A stretch of 64,000 nucleotides of DNA from NCBI RefSeq assembly GCF_041734735.1, contig NC_134896.1, positions 54,667,536 to 54,731,535 on the forward strand, given 5' to 3'. Each line of letters opens with the position of its first letter. Position 1 is the stretch's first letter. The translations under genes were made by a program, and so were the position numbers. The notes beneath the pieces were generated by a model. It was not told where the DNA came from, searched no databases, and was given only the letters and a program-made list of their open reading frames with translations. Shown here piece after piece: positions 40,402-52,400 of the stretch. Origin of the DNA: Babylonia areolata. Taxonomy: Eukaryota > Mollusca > Gastropoda > Neogastropoda > Buccinidae.

Positions 40402-41440
40402 CGCCACCTCTTCCTGCTATACCAATCACTCGTCCTCAGTGTGATCGACTACGGACTTGGGCTAACGACACCGTCTCAAAGCAACCTCCTAAAATTAGAA
40501 AGAGTTCAAAATTAAGCTATGAGGCTGATCCTTGGAACAACAAAAGACACGCCCACAGAAACCATGCCATACCTGCTTGACCTTCCTTCAGTGCAGGCCA
40601 GAAACAAGTTAGAACAGGTCAAGACCTACTTCAAAGCATTAGAAAACCCTCAAAACCCACTGCATGACGCAGTCAAAGAACCAAAAGGCAGCCGCCTAGG
40701 ACGAGGAAGATCATGGATGGGGCAAGCAGAAGACACAATCCAGCTAGTATGCCGACTACAAGACCTGAAAGAAACAAAAGAATGGGAGAAAAACCCCGAA
40801 AACCTCAACCATCTATTCAACACAGCCATTTCACCCACTCTAGGAAGACATTGTCGGGAATGGCCAGAGGGCAAAACTGATGCAGAAGTGAAACTACTCA
40901 TAGAAGAAAACAGTAAAGAAGAGGACATCATCATATACACAGATGGCCGAGTCACCAAAGACCAATCCGGTTGGGGATTCACTGCGAAACAAAATGGAAA
41001 ACCAGTTAGGGAAGAGAATGCTGCCTACAAAGTCACAACCTCCAGCCTAACGATGGAAGTTGAAGCTGTGACACATGCAGGTGTTAAGGGAAATGAGCGA
41101 GCTGACAGACTTGCTGGTAACGCAACACCAACGAGCGGCCTACATCTAGGAAAATCGGAAATCCTCAGAAAAATCAAAGAATATCAAAAAGAACAGGTAC
41201 AAGGCCATCACACCATCGATCGCCTCAAAGAAATAAAAGCAGAGAGAGGGAGTGGCCGTAAGTCTAACATGAAAGGTAGAGCACGATGCTTTGCTAATCA
41301 AATATCGGCATCATTTCCAAACCAACATTGCGCAAATTTCTTCAAAACGGAACAGTCTCTGTGGGCTTTTCCAAATACAATAGACTGAGCAACACACTAG
41401 ACGCCACGTTCTTGGCATCAGAGATCTTTTCCCATCCCTC
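40402..41440 (+). mobile_element. LINE fragment with RNase H, internal deletion
   Basis: The frame begins with a reverse transcriptase C-terminal motif (LVLSVIDYGLGL, RLILGTTKDTPTETMPYLL). A 289-codon open frame (40519-41388) then encodes IIIYTDGRVTKDQSGWGFTA, TTSSLTMEVEAVTHA, and directly GVKGNERADRLAGNA. RNase H of this LINE type normally has about 60 residues, with the third catalytic aspartate, between the last two motifs, so there is an in-frame internal deletion. The C-terminus WAFPNTID is typical of the family common in molluscs. The enzyme cannot be active. Confidence 0.8.
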
Positions 41441-41465
41441 TTGCGGCCAATCAGTGGCAGCCTCT

Positions 41466-41580
41466 GTGCGTGTGTGCATGTGTGGGTCTGTATTTTTGAG
41501 TGCGTTTGTGCATGCGCGAGAGTGTAAGTGTACACAAGTGTCAGTAGAGTTCTGTGCACGTGCGTGTGTGCATGTGTGTG

Positions 41581-41613
<33 letters not shown>

Positions 41614-41638
41614 ATGTGTGAGAGGGGGAGGTGGGGGT
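41466..41638 (+). repeat. Dispersed TG-rich repeat R1, left part
   Basis: It matches 57900-58060: TTTTTGAGTGCGTTTGTGCATG and AAGTGTCAG-GAGTTCTGTGCA-type stretches, then a TG microsatellite and GAGGGGGAGGTGGGGGT. The same repeat resumes at 47446-48283 after LINE C, so the LINE split it. Confidence 0.85.
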
Positions 41639-41670
41639 TAAAATTAAATTAAATTAAGAATATTGCTTAG

Positions 41671-41703
41671 AGCCCAGCCGACCATGAAGGCCATATCAGG
41701 GCT
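41671..41703 (-). other. Conserved 3' stem-loop of LINE family C
   Basis: Sense-strand outer stem AGCCC/GGGCT, inner stem GGCC/GGTC, loop TTCAT. The loop differs from A (TTAGT) and B (TAAAC, TAAGT) while the stems are kept, the pattern expected of a structural RNA. Confidence 0.75.
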
Positions 41704-41883
41704 ATCCACCATTCAAAGTCTGGTCACCGCAGATGGGCCACCCCAATGTTTTCAGCTTTCTACTGCACTGTGATCACTCCATGATAAAAATTTCACAACT
41801 TTTATACTAAGCATATACTATATTAAATACTATTAGAAATATTTATTTCTTTTAAATATTGCAATATTGTCCACGGAGGGACA

Positions 41884-44800
41884 TCACGGAACAACGTTCT
41901 CAATGAATCTGCTGTAAAAAAAACCCCGTCGTGTGTCATAAAAGTCCCAACAATCAATCAGAATATGTTGCACAGTGAGTGGTTCATCACACGGAATACA
42001 CCAAGGAGCTTCTTCTCCTTTCAGGAGGTAGGAATGTGTGATGTATGTATGACCTGTATGAAGTCGGCACAGCACTGTCATTTCTTTTCGATTCACCACA
42101 GCCATAGGCAGAGTCTCTTGAAGATTTGGTCGTATTTTAAATAATTTGTTATCTATTTGTTCATTCCATTCTTTCTGCCAGAGATCTTTAGTATACCGAT
42201 GAACTTTGGGTTTAAAATCAGTAAAAGGAATATAAAACTTACATTGTTTCTCTCTAACAGCACTCTTAGCCAGATTATCTGCTATTTCGTTCCCTTGAAT
42301 GCCCACATGACCGGGCACCCAAGCCAGAATGATTACAAAACCATTTCTTTTAAGATGGGTAAACAAACTGAAGAATTCTCGAAGTTTGGGATGATCAATA
42401 TTACGATGAGCCAGAGAAGAAAGCGAGTCAGAAAAAACAACAAATTTACGATTAGATGATTGCAATATAGCATTTAAAGCTAGATTTAAAGCAGTTAGCT
42501 CTGCAGTAAACACAGAACTGTCTGACAGAATATGTTTCGCGAGTCTTTGGGAGGGAGAAGTCGGACAAAAAGCAGAAGCAGCCACTCCCTCCTCAGATTT
42601 TGAGCCATCCGTAAAAATTTTCTGATATAATGGATATTTCTGGCAGAGTTCGGAAAACAACTTTTTATAGACCAGTGAACTGGTACAGTCTTTCTTGAAG
42701 ATGGTGAGATCAAATAAGATTTCAGGAGTTTCAAAAGTCCATGGAGGTTCCTCAGGAATTTTAAATTCAGTATCTATTAATGTAGGATCAATTTGGGCTT
42801 CTTGAATGTATTGAAGCATTCGGATTCCCAATGGAGGTGTACACTTTGGGTTGTTATCAAATCTGGATTTAAACTTTGGTTTATAAATATTGTTGTGAGC
42901 TGGGTTTTCTACTTCAGAAACTAATTTAAGGTAGTAGTTCATAGAAAGTTTCAGTCTACGATTTGAAAGAGATGGCTCTCCAGCTTCTGCATATAAACTA
43001 TGTACCGGTGTAGTACGGAAAGCTCCCAAACAGAGTCGGAGTCCCTGATGATGAACAGGGTCCAGCATCTTTAGGTAGGAAGGTCTTGCTGAACCATAGA
43101 CAACACAACCATAATCAAGTTTAGAACGGACAAGTGCTCTATAGAGGTGCAAAAGGGTTTTCTTATCTGCACCCCACTCTGTATGTGCAACAATTCTTAT
43201 AATATTTAGAGCTTTTTGGCATGAAATTTTTAAATGTTTTAGATGACTAAGGAAGTTCAATTTCTGATCAAAAATAACCCCGAGGAATTTCACCTCTTTA
43301 AGAGCTGGAATTTTTGATTTCCCTAGATGAATCTCAGGATCTGGAAAAAAATGGCGGTAATTGTGAAAATGGATAGATTGTGTTTTGCCAATTGAGAAAG
43401 TGAAACCATTTTCTTCTGCCCAATTTTGGATCTTGTCAACACAGAGCTGAAGCCGGCGTTGAATGCCAGGGTAGAAACTCCCACTTGCATATAAAGCAAA
43501 ATCATCAACAAAGAGAGAGGAGTCATTGTCATTGTTTACAGAGTTAACTATATTATTTATTTTGATACTAAAAAGAGCAGGTGACAGAATGCTCCCTTGT
43601 GGAACGCCCATTTCCTGTTCATGAAGATCTGAGAGAGTAGAACCTACTCGAACTTGAAAAGTACGGTCTTCTAAGAATTTGTCTATAAATTGAGGAAGGT
43701 GGCCTCGAAAACCCATTCATGAAGATCATGAAGTATTCCCTTTTTCCAGGTGGTGTCATATGCTTTCTCCAGATCAAAAAAGATAGCTACCACATGCTGT
43801 TTATTTAAGAAAGCATTTCGTATAGCAGTTTCTAATCGGACTAAATGGTCAAGGGTAGAGTGATGCTTCCTGAATCCACACTTCTCTTTGGCTAAAAGTC
43901 CATCTGTTTCTAGTTTCCACATCAGTCTACTGTTCACCATTTTTTCCATTAGTTTACAAATGCAACTAGTAAGAGCAATAGGTCTGTAGTTTGAAGGATT
44001 AGAAAGGTCTTTTCCAGCCTTAGGAATGGGAATGATAAGCGCTTTACGCCAGGAAGGTGGAAAGTAATCAGTAGTCCAGATAAGATTGTAAATTTTAAGC
44101 AGTATTTCAAGGCTTTCATCAGGCAAATGTTTCAACAATTGATAATGAATTTCATCAGGACCTGGAGATGAGTCATTGCAGGTTAATAGCGCCAATTTGA
44201 GTTCTGAGAGGGAAAAAGGAACATTGTAGTTTTCTATATTGTCAGAATTAAAGTTACATGGATTTTTTTCTTTTAAATTCTTATTTTTCAAAAATAAGGG
44301 AGATTTGTTGTTCTTAGTAGAAGAATGACTCTCAATGGAGGATGCTAGTACATTGGCCACTGCTTTTTTGTCTGTGACGAGTGAATCTGCCAGTTTCAGA
44401 TGGTTGATGGAGGGGCAGGTGTTTTTCCCCTTAATATTTTTAATTATTCTCCACACTTTTTTCTTACTTGTTTTAGAAGTGATGGATGAGCAGAAATTTT
44501 TCCAGGATTTTTGTTTGTTTTATAAATGAAACGTGCTTTAGCTCTGAGATGTTGATGAGCTCGAACATTTTCCGCTATTGGTTGACGAAATACTAAGCGT
44601 AGTGCTTTTTTCCTTTTTTTATTTATAAGGCGACACTCCTCATTGAACCAAGGCGTTTTAGGTAATCTAAACTTGTTTGAAGAAGATGGTATGGATTTCT
44701 TGGCAGATTTAATAATTAAGTCTGAGAATATTTGCATAGGATCTTCACTTTGAAGGATCTCTTCTTGGATCTCTGATCGTATGATTGTGGTATAAAGATC

Positions 44801-45490
44801 CCAGTTAGCTTTTTTGTAGTTTAGGTGTTCAGTCTGGGAAGTGTTTATAAAGGTAGAAGGAGTTAATATAGTTGGAAAATGATCACTACCATATAGGTCT
44901 TCAAGTACTCCCCACTCATAATCTAAGACTAATGAGGGGTCGCAAACAGCCAGATCTAAACAGGACAGTTTGCCGGTGGATAACTGAATATAAGTTGGAG
45001 TTTTAGTATTTAAGCAACAAATTTAATTCTGTAAAAATATTTTCAAGAAGTAGACCCCGGGCAGATGTTTCTTCACTTCCCCAAAGTGGGGAATGACCAT
45101 TTAAATCGCCCAAAAGCAAAAAAGGCTTTGGAAGTTGAGAAAATAGGTCAAAAAGATCTTGTTTATGAACAGGGATGGAAGGGGGTAAATATAAGGAACA
45201 AATGGTAATAGTTTTTTCCAGAGATACACGTGCAGCTACAGTCCCCTTAAAGTAGTATTTAGTTTAAGCGAACTATGAAGAAGAGAATTAAGTATTAATA
45301 AAGATACCCTCCCGTTTCACACTTCATTTTTCAGTTGAGCAGATTGGAAATAACATTGAAGCCTGTAACAAGAAAGTGTGTCATCTCTCTGCAGAGTTCC
45401 TGCAAAAGCCCCTTAGCACACACGGTTTTCGCTGTACAAAAGTACCTGTAACTCTGACAATTCGCCCGCGATTCCCTCGGATGTTCCATT
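41884..45490 (-). pseudogene. LINE family C ORF2, broken
   Basis: The main pieces are 41884-43716 (reverse transcriptase end with FVDDFALYASGS, RNase H with FTDGSKSEEG and WVPGHVGIQGNEIAD, zinc-like C-terminus), 43683-44456 (SWRKALIIPIPKAGKD, FFDLEKAYDTTW) and 44444-44737 (linker). The endonuclease part beyond 44740 is more decayed, but the equivalents of GDFNGH and SDHFP can still be followed. At least three frame changes are needed. The C-terminal end is also shifted. Confidence 0.85.
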
Positions 45491-45699
45491 GAAGAATAGA
45501 GCTTTTCCATCAGCTGTTATACAGAAGAGATTCCATATCACCAACCCGATTCACTCAGAGATTCAAATGGATTTTTGGCGCGCGACAAGCCTTTCGCTGA
45601 CTAGATGTTTATCGCTTTTTGAGAGTTGGATGATGGCCAATTCGTTTTCGATTCCTTTCCCCGAGGACAATCGATAGCGCTGAAGGCTTCCTACAAGGA

Positions 45700-46840
45700 G
45701 GAGGAGGGTTACCCTTCAACCGCATACCCGAAGTCGAGAAGGAATGTTGTATCTTCCAACCCGTAGGGTGGGCCCGTCTTGTCCATGATCAGTTTTTTGC
45801 TCCTTTTCCTGTTTACTTTCGAGTCTGACTTGTCTGGACTGATTGTGAGGCAGTTTGTGGGGTCCATCTGCTACAGTCCTGACTGCCTGATCTTTCTTTA
45901 TCAGAGTTGTGGAGCGTTGCGCCCTGACCCAAGTCCACTTCACCGTCTGGCATGAAACAGTAGATGATTTATACCTTCTGGGATTTTCTTGAGCGCGTCG
46001 GAGTATGATAGTAACAACAGTGTGGGACAAGTTGTTTGCTTCATAGACAGGTATTTCCTTTTCTGTCGCGCAATCCTTGTCATTATCATGTTCTCTCTCA
46101 TACTGACAGTCTCTTGAAGAAGAGGATGGGCAGCCCTGCAGTTAGCACAACAGACCGATCTTGACACGGCCCACTATTTTTGGCCTTTTGCGCATGATCC
46201 ACAAATCTCCTCTCCAGGACAATCTCCGCTGACAATCCAATATTTTGACAATCTGAAGCATCTCATGATAATGAACATACAGTGAAACCTTTACTCTCAG
46301 AAACCCTACTTTCACTGACTCTGAAGGACGGGAGAACAGAAGGTCAAGAAGAAAGTATTTGTAGGAACTCGCTGATATCTCTTTTTGATTGTAACGCGAT
46401 GGACATCAGTTACTCTCTCTTGTGATTTCATTTCGGATTTTTATCTCCGTACTCAAGATCCCTTTCAATATCAGGGCATCGGAATGACGCCCTTTGATGG
46501 AATTGAGAGTTCTATGAGGAGAACACCTGATTGTCTGTCCCCCCCCCAAAAGAGGTTGCCTGAAGCATCTTGTCACTTTGTCTTTTTTTTCTTCAACACT
46601 TCACCCAAAATGTTTTGGATTTATTGTTTTGTGTGGACGTTTTAGGAGATTCCTGCATCCCCGCAAATGCATTTCTCCACAATAAAAGGCTGAGATCAGT
46701 CACTGGTTTTTCAGGGTCTGTGCCCTCAATCACCATCCATGCATGCCAGTTTTCAGAAATCTTCTTGTCTCTCATCTTCTGAATCTGAGGACAACCTGTC
46801 CTCAGACATCTTTCTTCTTTGGGGGGTTGAGGTATGTTTT
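45700..46840 (-). pseudogene. LINE family C ORF1, heavily decayed
   Basis: Short pieces align with family A ORF1. WHAWMVIEGTDPEKPVTDLS at about 46735 corresponds to WPSWLVMEGADDDKPLSALS, and CCANCRAAHP at about 46145 to the third zinc knuckle. Many indels break it. The start would be near 46840. Confidence 0.6.
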
Positions 46841-47445
46841 TGAATCCATAATTTTTCTTGGAAATTCATCTCTCCCTACCCACCCACCATGGAGTCCAAC
46901 AAGGGGCCAGAACTAAAGAAAAACTTTGTTCCATCCAGGCTTCAGGAGAGATAAAGCGGCCCTCAGAGTTCAACCTAATCCATTGTAAAGGATAGTGCAA
47001 AGTTTCCGGGAACAGAAAACCCACACGCCATAGTTCCAAACCAGTCAAAAAACTGAAAACCCTGACCCATCCCTCATGAGAAGCCGCTTGTACATGCGGG
47101 CCTCATTACCCTCCCGTCTAGGAGAGTTGGAGCCAATGTGAACCGTGTTGCAAGCTGGCTTGCTCAATCACCAGGATCTCTTTCCCCACCGACACGGTCG
47201 CAATTCGGCACATGCCAAACTCGACGGACCTAAGGAGATCGCAGAGCAAAGGGAAGTATGTGAAAAGAAGACTTGAAGGGGAGTAGAAGACAGACAGTAC
47301 CGATCAAGGCAATTAAAAAAAAAATATAAAACAAAATTATAAAAGGAGAAGGAAAAGCTCACCATCATGAAAGAGCATGATGTGATGGTGACCCTGGGAA
47401 CTAAAAAGGAGAAAAAAAACCCGAGGACCCCCAGTGCAGACCCCA

Positions 47446-47537
47446 GGGGGAGGAAGTGGGGTGCGGGGTGAGTGGGTAGAGGATGAGGTATGTGAATTAT
47501 GCACGCCTACCACATGGGAGCAACAGGATATTGAACG

Positions 47538-47572
<35 letters not shown>

Positions 47573-48283
47573 AATATTATATAATATATATAATATAAAT
47601 AAGTGTATATATATATATATATATATGTGTATAAATGTTATATATATATATATATATATATTATATAAGTGTATTGATATAGGGGGGTTGTAATATATAT
47701 ATAAATATATATAATATATATATATATATATGTGTAAATGTGTGTGTGGTGGGAGATTTTGCATAATGTTGTATGTGTGTCTGAACAAGTGGTTCAACTG
47801 GGTCTCTGTGTGTGTGTGTGTGTGTGTGTTGTGTGCGCCGTGGAAGCTGTTATATGTAGACTAGAACTGAGTGTGTGGAGGAGGGGGGTAGATGGAGGTG
47901 CAGGGTAAATGTTGTGTGTGTGTTGTGTGTGTGTGTTGGAGCTCATGTAGTTATTAAGTATCTGACTGTGCTTTCATATCTCTGAAACTGCAGGTTACGG
48001 GTGCATATCTGATTACATGTGTGGGTGTATATGCATGACTGGGTGTCTTCATGTTTAACATCTATTTGCTTATTTACCTCTTTTTTTTTTGTTATTATTT
48101 ATTTATTTTGTGTAAGCTTATCTATCATTTATTCCAACCTTTTTTTTCGCACCTCAAGGCCTGACTAAGCGCGTTGGGTTACGCTGCTGTCAGGCATCTG
48201 CTTGCGAGAGTGGGTAGCGTAAATATGGATTTGTCTGAACGCAGTGACGCCTCCTTGAGCTACTGAAACTTTAACAGAAACAA
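47446..48283 (+). repeat. Dispersed TG-rich repeat R1, right part
   Basis: Continues the repeat cut by LINE C. It contains TA-rich simple sequence (47536-47735), TG runs, a GTGTGTGGAGGAGGGGGGTA stretch, and at 48160-48283 a SINE tail (CTCAAGGCCTGACTAAGCGCG ... GCAGTGACGCCTCCTTGAG). The order is the same as in copy R2 (57846-58802), so the SINE tail was already in the repeat when it spread or was duplicated. Confidence 0.8.
47536..47735. repeat. (TA)n-rich simple sequence
   Basis: About 200 bp of nearly pure TATA with small interruptions. The short open frame on the minus strand is an artefact of this composition. Confidence 0.95.
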
Positions 48284-48299
48284 CCCAGATTATCTAGTC

Positions 48300-49480
48300 G
48301 GGAACGGCAATTACCGCCTCTGATGGTCATAGTCGATCATGACTACAACGTCCCATGTCAGCAAGCACTTTGGCGCACGAAAAAGAACCACGGGCGACAA
48401 AGTGTTTTTGTCATGGACAAAATTCTGTAGAAAACACTTTTCATAGTAAACCCTCAAATATACATGCATACATGAAAAAGCGATCATTGTGCACAATGGA
48501 AATGTACTGGCCTACATGGAGAGAAGGGGGAAGAATGGTAAGACGCTCATAAAAAATATGCCAATACAGAGACTCCGTGGGGGTATGGGTTCGAATCCCG
48601 CTCGCGCCCTTTCTCCAAGTTGTCTGGAAAATCAAAACTGAGCGCGTAGTCATTCGGTTGAGACGATAAACCAAGGTCCCGTGTGGCATGCAAGGCACTT
48701 CAAGCACGCAAAAAACCACGGCGACAAACGGGATGTTATGGGCGAAATTCTGTAGAAAATCACTTTGATACATAATATTAACACACTTGCAAACAGAAAA
48801 AAAGGGATGATGCTGTACTATGTCAAAGCACTGGCCACGGTAAACATCCCGAATTTCACAGCAATCTGCGTGACAACAATACAATACAATACAATACAAT
48901 ACAATACAATACAATACAATACAATACTCCAGGCCGGGTATTTTTACCCCATCCCCTACCCCTCAATAGACAGACCTTGAGTGGTGCTCTGGGGTGCTGG
49001 TCATTTGATTAAAACAATAACCGAGGTCCCATGTACAACAGCACCTAGCGCACGTAAAAAGAACCCATGGCAGCAAAAGATTTGTCCCGGGCAAACAGTT
49101 TCAAAAAGAAAAAGTGGCGCTGGACTGTGGCGACGTGCTCTCCCTGTGGAGAGCAGCCCCCACTTCAAAAGAGAAAAACTGTTTTGACAAGTAACATGCA
49201 ATATGCTCACCGGAATTTTTTTTTTATACCCCTCCATTCGACCTTGAGCAGTGGGCTGGTCACTAGTCACAAAGATGAGGCGATGAACGGTGGTCTCTTG
49301 TGCAGTGCAAGTTTAAGAAACCCACGGCGACAAAACGTTATTAATACAACGGGTGTCGCTACACTGTGGCGATGCACTTTCCCCAGGAAAGCAACACAAT
49401 TCCACAGAGAGAAAAATGTGACCAAAGGGCAACAACACAATAATAGTATTATAAAAGTAATAATAATAAAGGAGACATTT
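48300..49480 (+). mobile_element. Cluster of four degraded SINEs
   Basis: Four pieces follow each other: 48300-48500 (core only), 48525-48930 (tRNA head with GGTTCGAATCCCGC, core, and an (AATAC)n tail at 48885-48926), 48935-49200 (core and body without head) and 49205-49480 (core and body, most decayed). All share the ACGATAAACC-AGGTCCC type core seen in the better copies. Such stacking suggests repeated insertion into SINE tails. Confidence 0.8.
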
Positions 49481-49484
49481 CAGA

Positions 49485-52400
49485 ACTGTCGGGAGCGCGA
49501 AAAAGGTTCAATCGGAAAATGAAGGATTTCAAAACTGGTGGAAATGCGACGAAGGATACTTGACAAACACAAGGACGGAGACCGGGTAAGCTGAAAGACT
49601 GGTATTGTAACAATGAAATATCGTAAAATGACCGAAATCGAAACAAAACTAGGGAAATGACCAAAAGAGCGACAAAAGAAACTTCGGGAAATGTCTAAAG
49701 TGCTGCAATGAACTCCGGAAATGACCGAATCACGACAATGAAAACTCGGGAAATGACCAAAGCGCTACAAAGAAAACTCAGGAAATGACCGAAATCACGA
49801 AAAAAAAACCTCAGGAAATGACCAAAGCGCTACCAGAAAACTCGGGACAAAAGCGCTTACAAATAAAACTACGGGAAATGAATAAAGGCGCGATTAAAGA
49901 AACTCGGAAATTGACCAAAGGCACTACAAAAATAAACTCGGAAAGTGACTGAAAGTGACAAAGTCGGGATTGACTAAAAGCTAAGAAGAAAACTCGGCAA
50001 ATGACCAAAGCGCAACGAAGAAAACTCGGAAATGACAAAGCGCAACGAAGAAAACTCGGGAAATGACTAAAGGCGCAACGAAGAAAATTCGGGAAATGAC
50101 TAAAGTGCTACAAATTAAAACTCGGGGAAATGACTAAGCGCAACGAAGAAAATTCGGGAATTGACTAAAGCGCTTACAAATAAAACTCGGGAAAGACTAA
50201 AGCGCAACGAGAAAACTCGGGAATGACCAAAGCGCAACCGATAAAACTCGGAAATGACTAAAGCGCAACAAATAAACTCGGGATTGACTATAGACGCAAC
50301 GAAGAAAACTCGGGAAAGACTAAAGCGCGAACGAAGAAAACTCGGGAATTGACTAAAGCGCGACGGAAGAAAATCTCGGAATTGACTAAAGCGCAACGGA
50401 GAAAACGCGGGAAATGACTAAAGCGCGATAAAGAAAACTCGGGAACTGACTAAAGCGCGACGGAGAAAACTCGGGAAGTGACTAAAGCGCGACGGAGAAA
50501 ACTCGGGAACTGACTAAAGCGCGACGGAGAAAACGCGGGAACTGACTAAAGCGCGATAAAGAAAACTCGGGAAATGACCAAAGCGCAACGAAGAAAACTC
50601 GGGAAATGACTAAAGCGCAATGAAGAAAAACTCGGGAAATGACTAAAGCGCAACGAAGAAACTCGGGAAATGACCAAAGCGCAACGAAGAAAACTCGGGA
50701 AATGACTAAAGCGCGACGAGAAAACTCGGGAAATGACCGATTCGCGACAAAACTCCGGAAATAACCGAAATCACGACAATGAGAACTCGGAAATACCAAA
50801 AGCGCCACAAACAAAAGTCGGGAAGTGAACAATGCGCGACAGTGAAAACTCGGGAAATGACTAAAGCTCTACAAAGAAAACTCGGGAAATGACTAAAGCG
50901 CTACAAAGAAAACTCGGGAATTTACCAAAAGCGCCACAAAGAAAATTCGGAAAACGACAAAAACGCGACAAAGAAAACTCGGGAAATGACTAAAGCGCAA
51001 CGAGGAAAATTCGGGAAATGACTAAAGCGCTACAAATAAAACTCGGGAAATGACTAAAGCGCAACGAAGAAAATTCGGGAATTGACTAAAGACCTACAAA
51101 TAAAACTCGGGAAATGACTAAAGCGCAACGAAGAAAATTCGGGAAATGACTAAAGCGCAACGAAGAAAACTTGGGAAATGACTAAAGCGCGACGAAGAAA
51201 ACTCGGGAATTGACTAAAGCGCTACAAATAAAACTCGGGAAATAACTAAAGCACAACGAAGAAAATTCGGGAAATGACTAAAGCACAACGAAGAAAATTC
51301 GGGAAATGACTAAAGCGCAACGAAGAAAACTCGGGAAATGACTAAAGCGCTACAAATAAAACTCGCGAAATGACTAAAGCGCAACGAAGAAAATTCGGGA
51401 AATGACTAAAGCGCAACGAAGAAAACTCGGGAAATGACTAAAGCGCAACGAGAAAACTCGGGAAATGACTAAAGCGCAACGAAGAAAACTCGGGAAATGA
51501 CCAAAGCGCAACGAAGAAAACTCGGGAAATGACTAAAGCGCGACGAGAAAACTCGGGAAATGACCGATTCGCGACAAAACTCCGGAAATAACCGAAATCA
51601 CGACAATGAGAACTCGGGAAATACCAAAAGCGCCACAAACAAAAGTCGGGAAGTGAACAATGCGCGACAGTGAAAACTCGGGAAATGACTAAAGCGCTAC
51701 AAAGAAAACTCGGGAATTTACCAAAAGCGCCACAAAGAAAATTCGGAAAACGACAAAAACGCGACAAAGAAAACTCGGGAAATGACTAAAGCGCAACGAA
51801 GAAAATTCGGGAAATGACTAAAGCACTACAAATAAACCTCGGGAAATGACTAAAGCGCAACGAAGAAAATTCGGGAATTGACTAAAGACCTACAAATAAA
51901 ACTCGGGAAATGACTAAACCGCAACGAAGAAAACTCGGGAAATGACCAAAGCGCAACGAAGAAAACTCGGGAAATGACTAAAGCGCACGGAAGAAAAATC
52001 GGGAAATGACTAAAGCGCTACAAATAAAACTCGGGAAATGACTAAAGCGCAATGAAGAAAACTCGGGAAATGACTAAAGCGCAACGAAGAAAACTCGGGA
52101 AATGACTAAAGCGCAATGAAGAAAACTCGGGAAATGATAAAGCGCAACGAAGAAAACTCGGGAAATGACTAAAGCGCTACAAATAAAACTCGGGAAATGA
52201 CTAAAGCGCAACGAAGAAAACTCGGGAAATGACTAAAGCGCTACAAAGAAAACTCGGGAAATGACTAAAGCGCAACGAAGAAAACTCGGGAAATGACTAA
52301 AGCGCGACGAAGAAAACTCGGGAATTGACTAAAGCACTACAAATAAAACTCGCGAAATGACTAAAGCGCAACGAAGAAAATTCGGAAAATGACTAAAGCG

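Larger units (their letters stand above)
41639..47445 (-). mobile_element. LINE family C copy, full length but decayed
   Basis: The element ends in (TTTAA)n on its sense strand at 41639. It carries the conserved stem-loop at 41671-41703, a decayed ORF2, a decayed ORF1, and a 5' UTR whose CCCACCCACCATGGAGTCCA matches family A. The ends are set by the split repeat R1 and a G-rich near-duplication on each side (GGGGGAGGTGGGGGT and GGGGGAGGAAGTGGGG). At the protein level it is about as related to A as B is. It is 5.8 kb long, like A5. Confidence 0.88.

Noticed and set aside
48885-48926. Regular repeats that could suggest a CRISPR array
   Set aside because: Five-base AATAC units are a SINE tail; no spacers, and the DNA is eukaryotic.
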